Assembly: GCA_030673895.1 (NCBI GenBank)
Contig: JAUTCR010000005.1
Coordinates: 363,597 to 427,596, forward strand
Length of the DNA stretch: 64,000 nucleotides
Source of the DNA: Verrucomicrobiota bacterium JB023
Lineage (GTDB): Bacteria; Verrucomicrobiota; Verrucomicrobiia; Verrucomicrobiales; Akkermansiaceae
Direction of reading: 5' to 3'
Position numbers and translations under genes: made by a program. Below, one piece after another: positions 16,552-26,480 of the stretch (position 1 is the first letter of the stretch; each line of letters starts with the position of its first letter). Under the pieces are notes generated by a model, which had not been told where the DNA came from, ran no database searches, and saw only the letters and a program-made list of their open reading frames with translations.

Positions 16552-19500
16552 TCACTCCTCAGCAGTGGCTTCGCTGAAGCCATCAGGACCGACAAAACCT
16601 TTCGTCACATCGGCACTACCCTCGTAGTAGTGACCATCGTGGAAGCCCGCAGGCTCAAGGGCTGGGTAAAACTCGAATTGGATATCATCGAAGGAATCAT
16701 CGCTGACTTCCCCGGGTTCGGTCGGGTCGCTCAAGCGGGCCAGGTCTTCGAAGGTGACGAAGTTGCTGACGCCATCACCGAAGAGCATCATCTGGTCGCG
16801 TCCCTCCGGGTTCCCACTGTTCAAGGAGAAAAGAGGCTGCCGCTTGGTGCGCTCGCCATTACCCCGCGGCGTATAGCGCCAAGGGTTGGTGAGGAAAGTT
16901 GACGTCGTGTTGTTCGGGATGAGCATCAGCCCGATGGTCTTCCCGCTGAAGGGATGCCCGGTCAGGTTGATAGTCACCTCATCTCCCACTTCGCTCACGC
17001 GGTCATCCATCAGGGTGATGGAGTTGGCAGCCGCAATCTCGCGAAACTCCAGGGAGCCGGGATTCAGTGAATAAACTTGGTCGTAGTCAAAGGCCGCCAA
17101 GGTGAAGGACATCGGGCTCCGGTCTTCGATGAGGCGAATGGTCAACTCGGACTGGTCGGCGGGCACGTAGAACAGCTCACCCACGCTCTCGAATTGAGCT
17201 CCGCTGACCCCATGGGTCTCCAGCATGGTGGCCAGGCCCCGGGGGCCGGAGTCGGAGTTGATTCCCCGCTGACCCGAGACCACCCCATCGTGCTGGGCAA
17301 CGCCAAGGGATACAGGAACGATATCGACCTTCAGAATCACATCGTTGAAGTCGTTGTCCCGGCCCTCGTTCAATTGGTCTTCAAAGGCGACGATCAAGGG
17401 GCGGTCCTCTTCGTCGAGAAGAATGTTCGAAGCCATGAAGCCACGCCCTCCCGGATTGAGGTAATCGTCCTGGTAGATTTTCTGCACGCCACCAAGCCCC
17501 CCATTCATGACCAGTCCGAAGCGAAGCTCCGTGCCAGCAGGCAGCACACCCAAGCTAGCCGATGAGCCCGGAATTAACGGTGCCAGAGGACCTGTCGCGA
17601 AGGATTCCCAAACGGTGCTCCAGGTTTCACCCGGATTACCCGCATCATAGTAGCAAACAGAATTGTAGTAGGCCGCACCATCGTAGATGACGGTGACGAT
17701 GACTTCACTATCCTCCATGAGGTAGAAGTCCTCTTCAGCGAAGCCACGCTTTTCTTCTTCAAGCGGGACACCCTCAACATCACAATTCAGGACCTCCTTG
17801 ATTCGATTCCACACGTCACGCGCGGCATCGTAGCTCTCAGGATAGATGCCGAAGTCCGCAAGAACATCGAGGTCCCGAATCTCGAACTCGACCATCTCGA
17901 CGGGGCAGATGCAGTCTTCCTCGACCACTTCTGACACTTCACCCTCCTCTGCGACGAGGTCGGTCGCGGTCTCGTTGTTAGTGAAGGTGCTCTCAATCAA
18001 ATCAGCCCCCACCTTGGCAGCCATCCCGATCTCTCCGGCAGAAACAATTTCAGCCTCGTAGCTCAGCTGAACTTCGCTCTCGCCGGCCTCAGCACTCATA
18101 TCATCGAGCTTCCAGACCAAACCATATCCGTCCGGGTCGGCATCGGATACCACATCACCTCCGGTCATGGTTCCCGGCACGTATTCGAGTCCTTCGGGAA
18201 CAACCGAGGTCACCAGAACATCCTGTGCGGCATCAGGGCCATGATTGACCACCGTCAGATCGACAGTCACCGATTGGCCGACCTGAAAACTCTCGCCAGC
18301 GAGGGTCATCTGCACCTGGAGGTCAGCCTCCGAGTAGCGAACCACCTCGAAGAGTGCCGATGGCGTCGCCGGGCAAAGATGGGTCGCGGAGGTAGCCACC
18401 ACGTAGTAGCTGCCCTCAAGCTCGGGCTCGAAGCGCATCCCAGTGACTCCGGTAGAGGTTCCATCGGCGGAGAACCACTCGAAGTCGGTGAAAATACCGC
18501 CCGAGGGGTCGATGGCATTGAGCACGATGCCCGGCAGAGCGGTCGTCAAAGGGTCCTCGAGCTGAACGAGTGGCTTGAAGTCAGGATAGCCCGAGTAGTA
18601 GGCGCCCGCTCCGATAGGATTCTTGAGCATAACCAGGCTCACGGCAATGGCTCCGCTACTCTCCACTGAAGGATTCCCCTTCAAGCCGGTCTCGCGATAG
18701 AGCACCCAATCGCTCGTCCCGGGCACATCCAAGGGGCCTTCCTGCGGAGCCCGTCCATTGATAGTCACCGACTCCCCTGCGCCAGCTACGATGTTAATCG
18801 TTGCTTCACCAATGAGGTCAATGTCAGCAATGTTGTCCACCTTGGTTGCAATGTCCTTATTCAAAGGTGGGACAAAGTTGAGACCCGGCGTGGCCGGAGA
18901 GTTGGCTCCGGCCATGGTCTGCCAAGCGAGCACTGGCTTGTTGGTCTCCAGGAAAAGAGTGCCGGCACCAGCGAATTCGCCACTAATAAAATAGTAGTCA
19001 CCTGCGTTGAGGGGACTCTCGTTAACAGGGGTCAGTGAGCCATTGAGGAAGAGATTGGTCCCGTCCTCGACGGCCACAACGGTAGGCGATTCCAAATCGG
19101 AGCCATTGAGTCCGGAGCCTTTGACAAAGAGATACTCCCGTCCGGCACGCGTTACGGGAGCAATCTGGTCGAAGCCCATGTCGCGTGACCCCACATTGTT
19201 GCGGTCGGGGCAGCCGAGAATGGTTCCGGAGTTGACTACCACTGGCTTGTTCGAGCGGACGCGGGTGCCGTTGACATCATTGAGAGAAGCTGTGCCACCG
19301 TCTCCAGCATACGCATCCACCCGCACCCCGACCACGTAGCTTTCGCCACGGTCGAGGGTGATGGAGAAATCATCGGTAGTCAGAGGGGTCCCCGAAGCGG
19401 GCAAGCCGGTAAAGACGATCCCGTCCTTGATATCGTCGACCGAGACCACGGTATCGTCCTCGGTAGCCATGACGGAGAAGAAGAGAGAACGATAGTGATG

Positions 19501-20034
19501 AACGACATCGTTGTTCCGCATTGTCGCCACGCGGAATTCCTGACCCAGAGCAGCACATCCCTTGGCCGTCAGCGAACCGCCTTGGTAGCCGGACTGGTGG
19601 CGCACATTGACGTAAACAGCAGCGCTAGCTTCCACGATGAGTCCCTCGGCCACCACCCGTGCCAGACCGGAATCTCCTACGACATTCCCCGTCCCGGCAG
19701 CGGCGCTGGCTTGATAGGCACCAGCGGCATCGACTCGGCCCAGCAGATGGACGAGCGGGCTGTCATTGGAAATCGTCTGGTCGATGATGACTTCTCCAGC
19801 TCCATTGGTCACCTTCAGATCCACCCCATCAAAGGGGGTCGAAATGACCAGATAGTGACGGTCGAAGTTATTCCGATCCCCACCTCCATCAGCAAGGCTG
19901 TAGTAAACTGGCGGAACGAAGTGAACGCTATCCAGCTGGGCAAATGCCTTGCCGCAGAACAGGACAGCCAACAGGAAACACCAAGGCGCTGCCTGGGCTG
20001 AAAATTTGGCTCGTGAAGGTGGAAGGGTGATCAT
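16552..20034 (-). CDS. Large secreted adhesin-like protein (IgGFc-binding-like, DUF11, DUF4114 regions)
   Basis: 1160 residues from the ATG at 20034 (AAGGTG six bases upstream; signal peptide to about residue 32, FCGKAFAQ). Residues about 40-520 resemble the IgGFc-binding N-terminal region, with phrases such as VRSNKPVVVNSG and TNKPVLAWQTM. A DUF11-like beta-sandwich at about 565-690 contains VVNHGPDAAQDVLV. Two DUF4114-like regions follow, with the signature FEDQLNEGRDNDFNDVIL near 885 and SDDSFDDIQFEF near 1110. A Cys-containing acidic linker (EEDCICPVEM) joins them. It is probably an extracellular structural or adhesive protein. No LPXTG, PEP-CTERM or Por tail is visible. Confidence 0.85.
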   Translation of the reverse strand: MITLPPSRAKFSAQAAPWCFLLAVLFCGKAFAQLDSVHFVPPVYYSLADGGGDRNNFDRHYLVISTPFDGVDLKVTNGAGEVIIDQTISNDSPLVHLLGRVDAAGAYQASAAAGTGNVVGDSGLARVVAEGLIVEASAAVYVNVRHQSGYQGGSLTAKGCAALGQEFRVATMRNNDVVHHYRSLFFSVMATEDDTVVSVDDIKDGIVFTGLPASGTPLTTDDFSITLDRGESYVVGVRVDAYAGDGGTASLNDVNGTRVRSNKPVVVNSGTILGCPDRNNVGSRDMGFDQIAPVTRAGREYLFVKGSGLNGSDLESPTVVAVEDGTNLFLNGSLTPVNESPLNAGDYYFISGEFAGAGTLFLETNKPVLAWQTMAGANSPATPGLNFVPPLNKDIATKVDNIADIDLIGEATINIVAGAGESVTINGRAPQEGPLDVPGTSDWVLYRETGLKGNPSVESSGAIAVSLVMLKNPIGAGAYYSGYPDFKPLVQLEDPLTTALPGIVLNAIDPSGGIFTDFEWFSADGTSTGVTGMRFEPELEGSYYVVATSATHLCPATPSALFEVVRYSEADLQVQMTLAGESFQVGQSVTVDLTVVNHGPDAAQDVLVTSVVPEGLEYVPGTMTGGDVVSDADPDGYGLVWKLDDMSAEAGESEVQLSYEAEIVSAGEIGMAAKVGADLIESTFTNNETATDLVAEEGEVSEVVEEDCICPVEMVEFEIRDLDVLADFGIYPESYDAARDVWNRIKEVLNCDVEGVPLEEEKRGFAEEDFYLMEDSEVIVTVIYDGAAYYNSVCYYDAGNPGETWSTVWESFATGPLAPLIPGSSASLGVLPAGTELRFGLVMNGGLGGVQKIYQDDYLNPGGRGFMASNILLDEEDRPLIVAFEDQLNEGRDNDFNDVILKVDIVPVSLGVAQHDGVVSGQRGINSDSGPRGLATMLETHGVSGAQFESVGELFYVPADQSELTIRLIEDRSPMSFTLAAFDYDQVYSLNPGSLEFREIAAANSITLMDDRVSEVGDEVTINLTGHPFSGKTIGLMLIPNNTTSTFLTNPWRYTPRGNGERTKRQPLFSLNSGNPEGRDQMMLFGDGVSNFVTFEDLARLSDPTEPGEVSDDSFDDIQFEFYPALEPAGFHDGHYYEGSADVTKGFVGPDGFSEATAEE

Positions 20035-20222
20035 GGACACCTTGTTAACGCAAGGCTGGTGCCAGCACGACCTGCACACTCTTCAACAACCTATCGGTGA
20101 ATAAGTTACACACTATCCTCCCCGATTCTCATTTCAGCGTGCTTCGGAGAACCCTGTAAATATTACCGCCTCCTGCAAAAAGGACGGGCAACAATTACCG
20201 AGCCTCCCCTATCTGATTTGCC

Positions 20223-21404
20223 TCAGAAGTAGAAGGTCAGATACATCTCCATCGGCTCACCTTCCAGCTCGCCCTTCAACTCGGCGTTCATTTCAGGTAT
20301 GTCCGCCTTTTGCACCGCGCGCATGGTAAAGCCCTCTTGGATGGCTCCTCCGGCGATGCGAGACTCGAAGCGGAAGCCGCCTACGCCTCCGTCTGCTTCG
20401 ATTGTGAAGCGGACCGTCAAGACGCCGGGCATGATGTGTTCCCGGCGCATGATGCATTCCCGCTGCCAAGCCTTTTCAATCTGCTTGTTCACCTCGGCCA
20501 AATAGCGCCCCATCACGCTATCCTCGACATCGACCGCGCTCTTCCCCGAGCGGCGAATGGAGCCGTGCATCCGATTCTTTCTCGCCTCCCGTTGATAGCC
20601 ATTTTCCGTTCCCCTCTCACCCGGTCGGCCTCCTGCCGAGGCCGATGGCTTTTTCTCCTCCTTTGGTTCAGGGATTTGCTCCTCGGGAGCCGGCTCTTCC
20701 TTGGGCTCCGGAATATCCTCGCGCATGCGGGCGGGAACGCTTTCGTCCAAGCTCAATAGCTGGCGAGCTTCCTCACGGGCACGTTCCAAACGATCTTCCG
20801 CCGTTTCCTGCTCCGTATCTGGCTCTGGCAATGATTCTTCCACCGGCTCGGGCTCGGCGACCATTTCCTCCGCGACGGCCTCCCCTTCTGCTGACGACTC
20901 GGTCTCTCCTCGTCCGAAGTCTCCCGGAGCGCCTGGAGTCCCCTCGGTCTCCCCGTCTGCGAAGTCGGTATCCATGAGCTCCATCTCATCCTCCCGGCGA
21001 GGCTCACGTCCGTCTTGACTCGGGACCGGGAGGGCATCCTCGACCGCGTCCGCCGAACTCGCAGCCAGGGTATTGCGTTCGCCGAAATAACGAGTGTCTT
21101 CCGGCCTCTCAGCGGTCTCTTGCCCCTCATTGGTTGCCATAAACCGCTCGCTGGGCTCTGCCGGAGCCGGCGGCTCCTCGACGGGTGGCTCAGGAGCGGG
21201 AACCTGCTCGAACATCTCTGGGCGGATCTCAAGGAAAGTCTCTGGCTCGGGCGGCTTCTCCTCGACCTCCCGGGAGGTGAGGGTGAAGGCCTCGGCCATC
21301 TGCAAACCCACGAACAGAAGCGCCAGAATCACATGAAGCATCACGGAGACGAGCATCGCTCGCATCCACGCGGGTTGCCTGGTTCTGGAAGAGACAGCGT
21401 TCAT
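20223..21404 (-). CDS. TonB/TolA-like energy transducer
   Basis: 393 residues. A short cytoplasmic end and a single transmembrane segment (MLVSVMLHVILALLFVGLQ, about 17-35, with the His typical of TonB anchors) lead into a very long Glu/Pro-rich periplasmic arm (about 45-290). The C-terminal TonB_C-like domain (about 295-393) contains VNKQIEKAWQRE and GVLTVRFTIEADGGVGGFRF and ends in YLTFYF. It should transmit proton-motive force from an ExbBD pair, possibly the one at 48.8-49.9 kb. No TonB-dependent receptor is nearby. Confidence 0.85.
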   Translation of the reverse strand: MNAVSSRTRQPAWMRAMLVSVMLHVILALLFVGLQMAEAFTLTSREVEEKPPEPETFLEIRPEMFEQVPAPEPPVEEPPAPAEPSERFMATNEGQETAERPEDTRYFGERNTLAASSADAVEDALPVPSQDGREPRREDEMELMDTDFADGETEGTPGAPGDFGRGETESSAEGEAVAEEMVAEPEPVEESLPEPDTEQETAEDRLERAREEARQLLSLDESVPARMREDIPEPKEEPAPEEQIPEPKEEKKPSASAGGRPGERGTENGYQREARKNRMHGSIRRSGKSAVDVEDSVMGRYLAEVNKQIEKAWQRECIMRREHIMPGVLTVRFTIEADGGVGGFRFESRIAGGAIQEGFTMRAVQKADIPEMNAELKGELEGEPMEMYLTFYF

Positions 21405-21481
21405 GGACGCAGGGAAAACAAACTACGGTTTCGGCGTGCGCGCAAGCGCCCGGCGCGTTGGCAAGCGGCCTTGAGCAACCC

Positions 21482-22831
21482 TCATGAATCTCCCGCTTCC
21501 CTCTGCTTCAGCAAGCGCCAGCATTGGCGAAAGCCTCCGGAGAAATCTTCCGGCCTTCTCTCCACCCAGGGAGTCAGAGCCTCAGGATGGATCCACATCG
21601 TGCCCTCCACCTCATTGGCCCGGGTGCGTAGGGCCCCCGAAAAGACAGCAACGTAGAGGCGGACAAACTCCCATCCATTCTCCTCACTGGGCGGCACCTC
21701 GCCAGCCGGTTTCAGGGTGAAATCACTGGCATCAATGCCGAGTTCCTCCTCGATCTCCCGCCGCGCGGAGGGCTCGTAATCTTCCCCGCTATCCAGATGG
21801 CCAGCCGAGCTGGAGCCCCATTTGCCCGCGTCCCGGTCCTTGAGACGGGATCGCTTTTGCAGCAAAATTTCTCCTTTTCCGTTCACGAGAAAGACGTGCA
21901 CCGCGCGATGCTTCAGCCCCTTGGCATGCACCTCCTGTCGGGATGCCTGACCGATGACCTTGTTGCCCTCATCAACCACATCGAAGAGTTCCTCGTCCCG
22001 CTGGGCCGGCTCCCCACTGGTCTCATCATAGCAACGGGTCAGCTCCGTCCATTGTCGCAGCGTCAGCTCCTCTGCCCGGACCATCTCCCCCACGCCGATC
22101 TCCCGCGCCACTTCCGGCCACTCGGCGGTGTCAGGCATGGCCTTGCGCAACATCTTCCTCCGCTGGGCGAAGCCGCGACGGACAAGCTCGTCGAAGAGGC
22201 GCTTGTCATAAACAGGCAGCTCTTGGCGAGTCGGCTCGCAAACCATCACCGTGGAATCAATGATGGGGCGTGGGTGGAAACATTCCGGAGGCACCGTCTT
22301 GACGGGCTGGGAATCCCACTCGCTCTGCATCCGCAGGGAAAGCACGCCATATTCTTTGGTGCGCGGCTTCGCCATGATGCGGTCGATGACCTCCTTCTGC
22401 AACATGATGACCGCCCGCGTGATGGGGGTCGGCTGCTTGAGAAAGTTCCGCATGATGGCACCACCAGCTGAGTAAGGCAGATTGCCCAACATCTTGACGG
22501 GACTCTCCGCCCACAGCGGGCGGATATCGAATTGGGCCCCGTCCGCGCTATGAACCTCAACGTGATCGTAGTCGGCGAAGCGCTCTTGCAAATACTCGGC
22601 CAGGCGGCGGTCGAACTCCACGAGAACCAACTTGCGCACCCGGTCGACAAGGTGCTCGCTGAGCGCGCCCGTGCCCGGCCCCACTTCCACCACGCAGTCA
22701 TCAGGCTGTGGATCAAGCTGATCGACAATCCAGCGAGCCACATTGGCATCGTGGAGAAAATTCTGGCCCAGCTTGCGCGCCGGGGTCACTCCCATGCGGT
22801 CGAGGACCGCTTTCACTTCGGGCAAGGTCAT
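21482..22831 (-). CDS. rsmA: RsmA 16S rRNA dimethyladenosine transferase fused to a Nudix hydrolase
   Basis: 449 residues from the ATG at 22831 (GGGAG 12 bases upstream). Residues 1-270 are RsmA/KsgA, which dimethylates two adjacent adenosines near the 3' end of 16S rRNA: GQNFL (22-26), SAM motif VEVGPGTGALSEHL near 50, catalytic NLPYS (117-121). Residues about 279-435 form a Nudix domain with an intact Nudix box GHLDSGEDYEPSARREIEEE (starting at 344, ending ELGI by 366), most like the IDI/YfcD group. The two are in one continuous frame. The Nudix substrate is unknown. The start lies 5 bases after the recJ stop, so it is co-transcribed with recJ. Confidence 0.93.
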   Translation of the reverse strand: MTLPEVKAVLDRMGVTPARKLGQNFLHDANVARWIVDQLDPQPDDCVVEVGPGTGALSEHLVDRVRKLVLVEFDRRLAEYLQERFADYDHVEVHSADGAQFDIRPLWAESPVKMLGNLPYSAGGAIMRNFLKQPTPITRAVIMLQKEVIDRIMAKPRTKEYGVLSLRMQSEWDSQPVKTVPPECFHPRPIIDSTVMVCEPTRQELPVYDKRLFDELVRRGFAQRRKMLRKAMPDTAEWPEVAREIGVGEMVRAEELTLRQWTELTRCYDETSGEPAQRDEELFDVVDEGNKVIGQASRQEVHAKGLKHRAVHVFLVNGKGEILLQKRSRLKDRDAGKWGSSSAGHLDSGEDYEPSARREIEEELGIDASDFTLKPAGEVPPSEENGWEFVRLYVAVFSGALRTRANEVEGTMWIHPEALTPWVERRPEDFSGGFRQCWRLLKQREAGDS

Positions 22832-22836
22832 GTCTC

Positions 22837-24558
22837 TTAAATTTCTCCCGCAGGACGAATGTCGCGGATCATCATCTGGCAGGTGGTATTGCCGCGGAAG
22901 CAATTGCGGTCAATGGTGAAGGCTATGTCCCAGGGAGCCTCAGGCAGCTCATACTCGCCCCCGCCAAAGTACATCGCATCCCGCTCCACTGTGCCCTGCC
23001 GCAGCCACAGCTTGAGATGATTATTCTTCAAGCGCCGTGGCGGCTCGGCAGGCCAGACCTTCCGCGCCATGAAGACAGGCACCGGATTGCCTGAACCAAA
23101 GGGTTGCAAGCGCTCGTATTGATGAAGAAAGTCGAGGTCGACATCAGCCAGAGGGAGCACGGCGTCGAGATGGAGCCTGGGCTCCAGATCACTCGCACTT
23201 GTCGTCTCGCGGACGAAGGTGCCAAAGGCCTCGCGGAAGCTCTCCAGCTGCTCCTCCATCAGGCTGATTCCGGCCGCCATGTGGTGGCCGCCTCCCGCGA
23301 TGAGATGATGGCTGGTGGCGTGGATCGCCTTGACTAGGGAAACCCCCTCGATGCTCCGCCCGCTGCCTTTCCCTATGCCCTTCTCCGGATCGATGGCCAC
23401 CACGAAGACCGGGCGGTGATACTTGCGCATCAGCCGCGAGGCCACGATACCGACCACCCCGGGATGCCAGTCCCGCGAGCCGACCACAATCACTGGCTCA
23501 CGCTCGACGTCAAAACGCTCGACCAGCATGGCCTCCGCTTCGGCGAGAATCTGCAGCTCCGTCTTCTGCCGCTGCCTATTGTAAGTATCCAGGCGAGAAG
23601 CCAGCCCCCTCGCCTGCGCGGCATCATCAGAGAGCAAGGCCTGCAGCGCTTCCTCCGGGCGGTCCATACGGCCTGCCGCATTGATGCGCGGGCCGAGCCG
23701 GAAGCCGACGTCGCTACTTGTCGTGAATCCATTGAGACCCGTCACCTCCATGAGGGCGCGCAGCCCCCGGTTCCGGGTCTTCGAGAGACGCTTGAGACCG
23801 TGCCGGACGAGCAAGCGATTTTCCCCCACCAAGGGGACGATATCCGCGATGGTAGCAACCGCCACCAGATCAAGAACGTCCTTGAGATCGAAGTGCGCCC
23901 GCTCCCGCGTTTTGAGAAGAGCATGGGCGAGCTTGAAGACGACGCCCGCCGCACAGAGATAGCCATAGGGTGTCGTCTCGAACTTGGGATTGACCAAGGC
24001 CACGCAATCCGGCCGGCCCGCCGGACCCCGCTCGTGGTGATCCACGACCAGTACATCAATCCCTTGACCGGCGAGGTATCGGATGGGCTCGTGGGAGACC
24101 GTACCGCAATCCACCGTGATCATCAACGAGGGCTTGGGCCCCTCGCCCAAACAACGCTCTAAAGCGACATCGCTCAGACCGTAACCCTCGCTACTCCGGA
24201 TCGGGATGAATTGACGAACTTTCCCGCCGTAGGCCCGCAGCACAGCCGTCATGATCGTGATCGAGGTGATGCCATCGACATCGTAATCTCCATACACGCA
24301 AATCTCTTCCCCTTCGTCGATTGCCTGAAAAATCCGGGCCACCGCCTTCTCCATCTCCGGCAGCTCGAAGGGATCGCTCAAGTCGCGCAAGCGAGGCTCA
24401 AGAAAATTGGCGGTCGTCTGACTATCGGTCACCCCCCGCTGCCCGAGCAAGCGACAGAGGACCGGATGAAGGCCACTCACGGCCTCACACACGGGCAAGC
24501 TATCCGGCTCATCCCGCAGGATCCACCGTCGCTTTCTCTTCACTTTATCGGACATCAC
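22837..24558 (-). CDS. recJ: Single-stranded-DNA-specific exonuclease RecJ
   Basis: 573 residues, full length for RecJ, a 5'-3' exonuclease on single-stranded DNA used in recombination and mismatch repair. The DHH phosphoesterase motifs are intact: YGDYDVDG (89-96), VDCGT near 149, VVDHHE (171-176), and the DHHA1 motif GGGHHMAAG near 425. The OB-fold end (LQPFGSGNPVPVF) is present. Adjacent ATG codons at 24558 and 24555 are both possible starts. It is the first gene of a two-gene operon with rsmA::nudix. Confidence 0.96.
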   Translation of the reverse strand: MMSDKVKRKRRWILRDEPDSLPVCEAVSGLHPVLCRLLGQRGVTDSQTTANFLEPRLRDLSDPFELPEMEKAVARIFQAIDEGEEICVYGDYDVDGITSITIMTAVLRAYGGKVRQFIPIRSSEGYGLSDVALERCLGEGPKPSLMITVDCGTVSHEPIRYLAGQGIDVLVVDHHERGPAGRPDCVALVNPKFETTPYGYLCAAGVVFKLAHALLKTRERAHFDLKDVLDLVAVATIADIVPLVGENRLLVRHGLKRLSKTRNRGLRALMEVTGLNGFTTSSDVGFRLGPRINAAGRMDRPEEALQALLSDDAAQARGLASRLDTYNRQRQKTELQILAEAEAMLVERFDVEREPVIVVGSRDWHPGVVGIVASRLMRKYHRPVFVVAIDPEKGIGKGSGRSIEGVSLVKAIHATSHHLIAGGGHHMAAGISLMEEQLESFREAFGTFVRETTSASDLEPRLHLDAVLPLADVDLDFLHQYERLQPFGSGNPVPVFMARKVWPAEPPRRLKNNHLKLWLRQGTVERDAMYFGGGEYELPEAPWDIAFTIDRNCFRGNTTCQMMIRDIRPAGEI

Positions 24559-24692
24559 ACCAGTTGGTTGCCCAAGTTAGGCACCATGCGGGTCCGACTC
24601 AAGGGTCGTTCTTTGAAAGTCTGTTATCGGCGCCTTGCACGACCTCTCGTCCGCAAGAGCTGGAAATGATGGCCCTGATGAGAGGCAATGGC

Positions 24693-26255
24693 CTATCGCT
24701 GGAGGAAGAGATTGATGCCATCGGTCAAGGCAATCCAGCTCGCCTCGATGATCGACTCGGATACTCCCACTGTGCCCCACTGCCTCTCGCCATCACTTTG
24801 CGCAATTAGCACCCGGGTCTTGGCCGCAGTCGCCTCTTCCCCATCGATGATCCGCACCTTGTAGTCGATGAGGCTCACTTTTTCAATTTCGGGATAGAAG
24901 GGCCGCAACGCCTTGCGGAGGGCCTTGTCGAGGGCATTGACCACCCCGTGACCTTCGGCCACGCAGTGCTCGGATTCGCCGTTGACCTCGATCTTGACCA
25001 CCCCGTCGCACACTGGATCGTGGCCATCGCGGTATTGGCGAAAGGAGCAATGATACTCCCGCAAGGTCCACTTCCGCTGGTAGTTCCCCATCTCGCGGCG
25101 AATCAGCAGCTCCAACGAGCCGCCGGCCGATTCGTAGGAATAGCCTTCCTTTTCTAGCTCCTTGACGCGCTCGAGCACCGCCTTGGCCACCGGGCTTCCC
25201 TTCTCGAGAGGCAGTCCCATCTGCTCGGCCTTGATGAGGATATTCGACTGCCCGCTCAGCTCGCTCACGAGAATCACCTGCTCATTGCCCACGGACTCGG
25301 GGCGAATATGTTCGTAGGAATGCGCCACCTTTTGCACGGCGTTGACATGCATTCCTCCCTTGTGGGAGAAGGCCGTCCGCCCGATGAAGGGCGCGCGGGG
25401 GAAGTGCGGATTGTTAGACAGATCATCCACAAAGAAGGAGAGGTTCTTCAGCTCGCTCAGGTCCGGAACGAGAGGAATGCCCTTCTTGAGCTGCAAAATC
25501 GGGATGACCGAGGTGAGATTGCAATTCCCTGTTCGCTCACCATAGCCATTCATGGTGCCCTGAACCTGCACGGCCCCGGCTTCCACCGCGGCGATGGCAT
25601 TGGCCACTCCGAGTTCACAGTCGTTGTGGGTATGAATGCCGAAGGCGACTTGCGGGAGCCTCTCCTTCACCGCGCCACAGATCGACTTCACTTCATCAGG
25701 AAGGGTCCCGCCATTGGTGTCACAGAGCACGAGCACATCGGCACCTCCCTCGGCCGCTGCCTCCAAGGTCTGCAGAGCGTATTCGGCATCATCCTTGAAG
25801 CCGTCAAAGAAGTGCTCGGCATCATAGATCACCTCCCGACCCGCCTGCTTGAGGAAGCGAACCGAATCACGAATCATCGCCCGATTCTCATCCAGACTCG
25901 TCCGGAGGACCTCGGTCACATGAAGCGCCCAAGTTTTGCCAAAGATAGTCACCACAGGCGTCTCCGCGTTCAGCAGAAGGGCAATCTGGGGATCGTCCTC
26001 GACCTTGATATCCGCGCGCCGGGTCGAGCCAAAGGCGGCCACCTTGGCGTGCTTTAGCTCAAGCTTCCTCGCCTCTTCAAAGAACTGCACATCCTTGGGA
26101 TTGGACCCCGGCCAGCCCCCTTCGATGTAGTCGACCCCAAAGTCGTCCAGACGCTGGGCGAGACGAATTTTATCCAATCCCGACAGGGAAAATCCTTCTC
26201 CCTGCGTGCCATCACGCAGGGTCGTGTCGTAAATTGATACTGGTTTCGCGCTCAT
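24693..26255 (-). CDS. cimA: (R)-citramalate synthase
   Basis: 520 residues from the ATG at 26255 (MSAKPVSIYDTTLRDGTQGE; the longer frame adds an unlike leader). It condenses pyruvate and acetyl-CoA to citramalate, feeding threonine-independent isoleucine synthesis. HMGL-like features are clear: DTTLRDGTQ near 10-18, metal ligands in GIHTHNDCELG, and GTMNGYGERTGNCNL. The length and the C-terminal LeuA-dimer regulatory domain (about 385-520) fit CimA of the long type rather than 2-isopropylmalate synthase. It is a single gene upstream of recJ with a 134-base gap. Confidence 0.93.
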   Translation of the reverse strand: MSAKPVSIYDTTLRDGTQGEGFSLSGLDKIRLAQRLDDFGVDYIEGGWPGSNPKDVQFFEEARKLELKHAKVAAFGSTRRADIKVEDDPQIALLLNAETPVVTIFGKTWALHVTEVLRTSLDENRAMIRDSVRFLKQAGREVIYDAEHFFDGFKDDAEYALQTLEAAAEGGADVLVLCDTNGGTLPDEVKSICGAVKERLPQVAFGIHTHNDCELGVANAIAAVEAGAVQVQGTMNGYGERTGNCNLTSVIPILQLKKGIPLVPDLSELKNLSFFVDDLSNNPHFPRAPFIGRTAFSHKGGMHVNAVQKVAHSYEHIRPESVGNEQVILVSELSGQSNILIKAEQMGLPLEKGSPVAKAVLERVKELEKEGYSYESAGGSLELLIRREMGNYQRKWTLREYHCSFRQYRDGHDPVCDGVVKIEVNGESEHCVAEGHGVVNALDKALRKALRPFYPEIEKVSLIDYKVRIIDGEEATAAKTRVLIAQSDGERQWGTVGVSESIIEASWIALTDGINLFLQR

Positions 26256-26480
26256 CGGTCCGGTGAAAAGGACGCGCAAGCTAGCGGGCCGGACCGGCTT
26301 GCGCAACTCGGTATTCTGACCTTGTCAAGGACAGACCTTCGCTTTTGCGGATAATGCCAGTTTATCATCGAAACCGCCTCTCACCTCTCCCCTCGTGGGT
26401 GCGGCGACCCCCGTCAATTTCCTCTAAATAAGTCACCTTCCTCTCTGGCAGCCTCTTCCGCTCCGTGGCATGCTGGGGCC

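Noticed and set aside
20035..20222. Riboswitch upstream of the large surface protein
   Set aside because: The leader has short GC-rich patches but does not match a c-di-GMP, cobalamin or other riboswitch core that I know.
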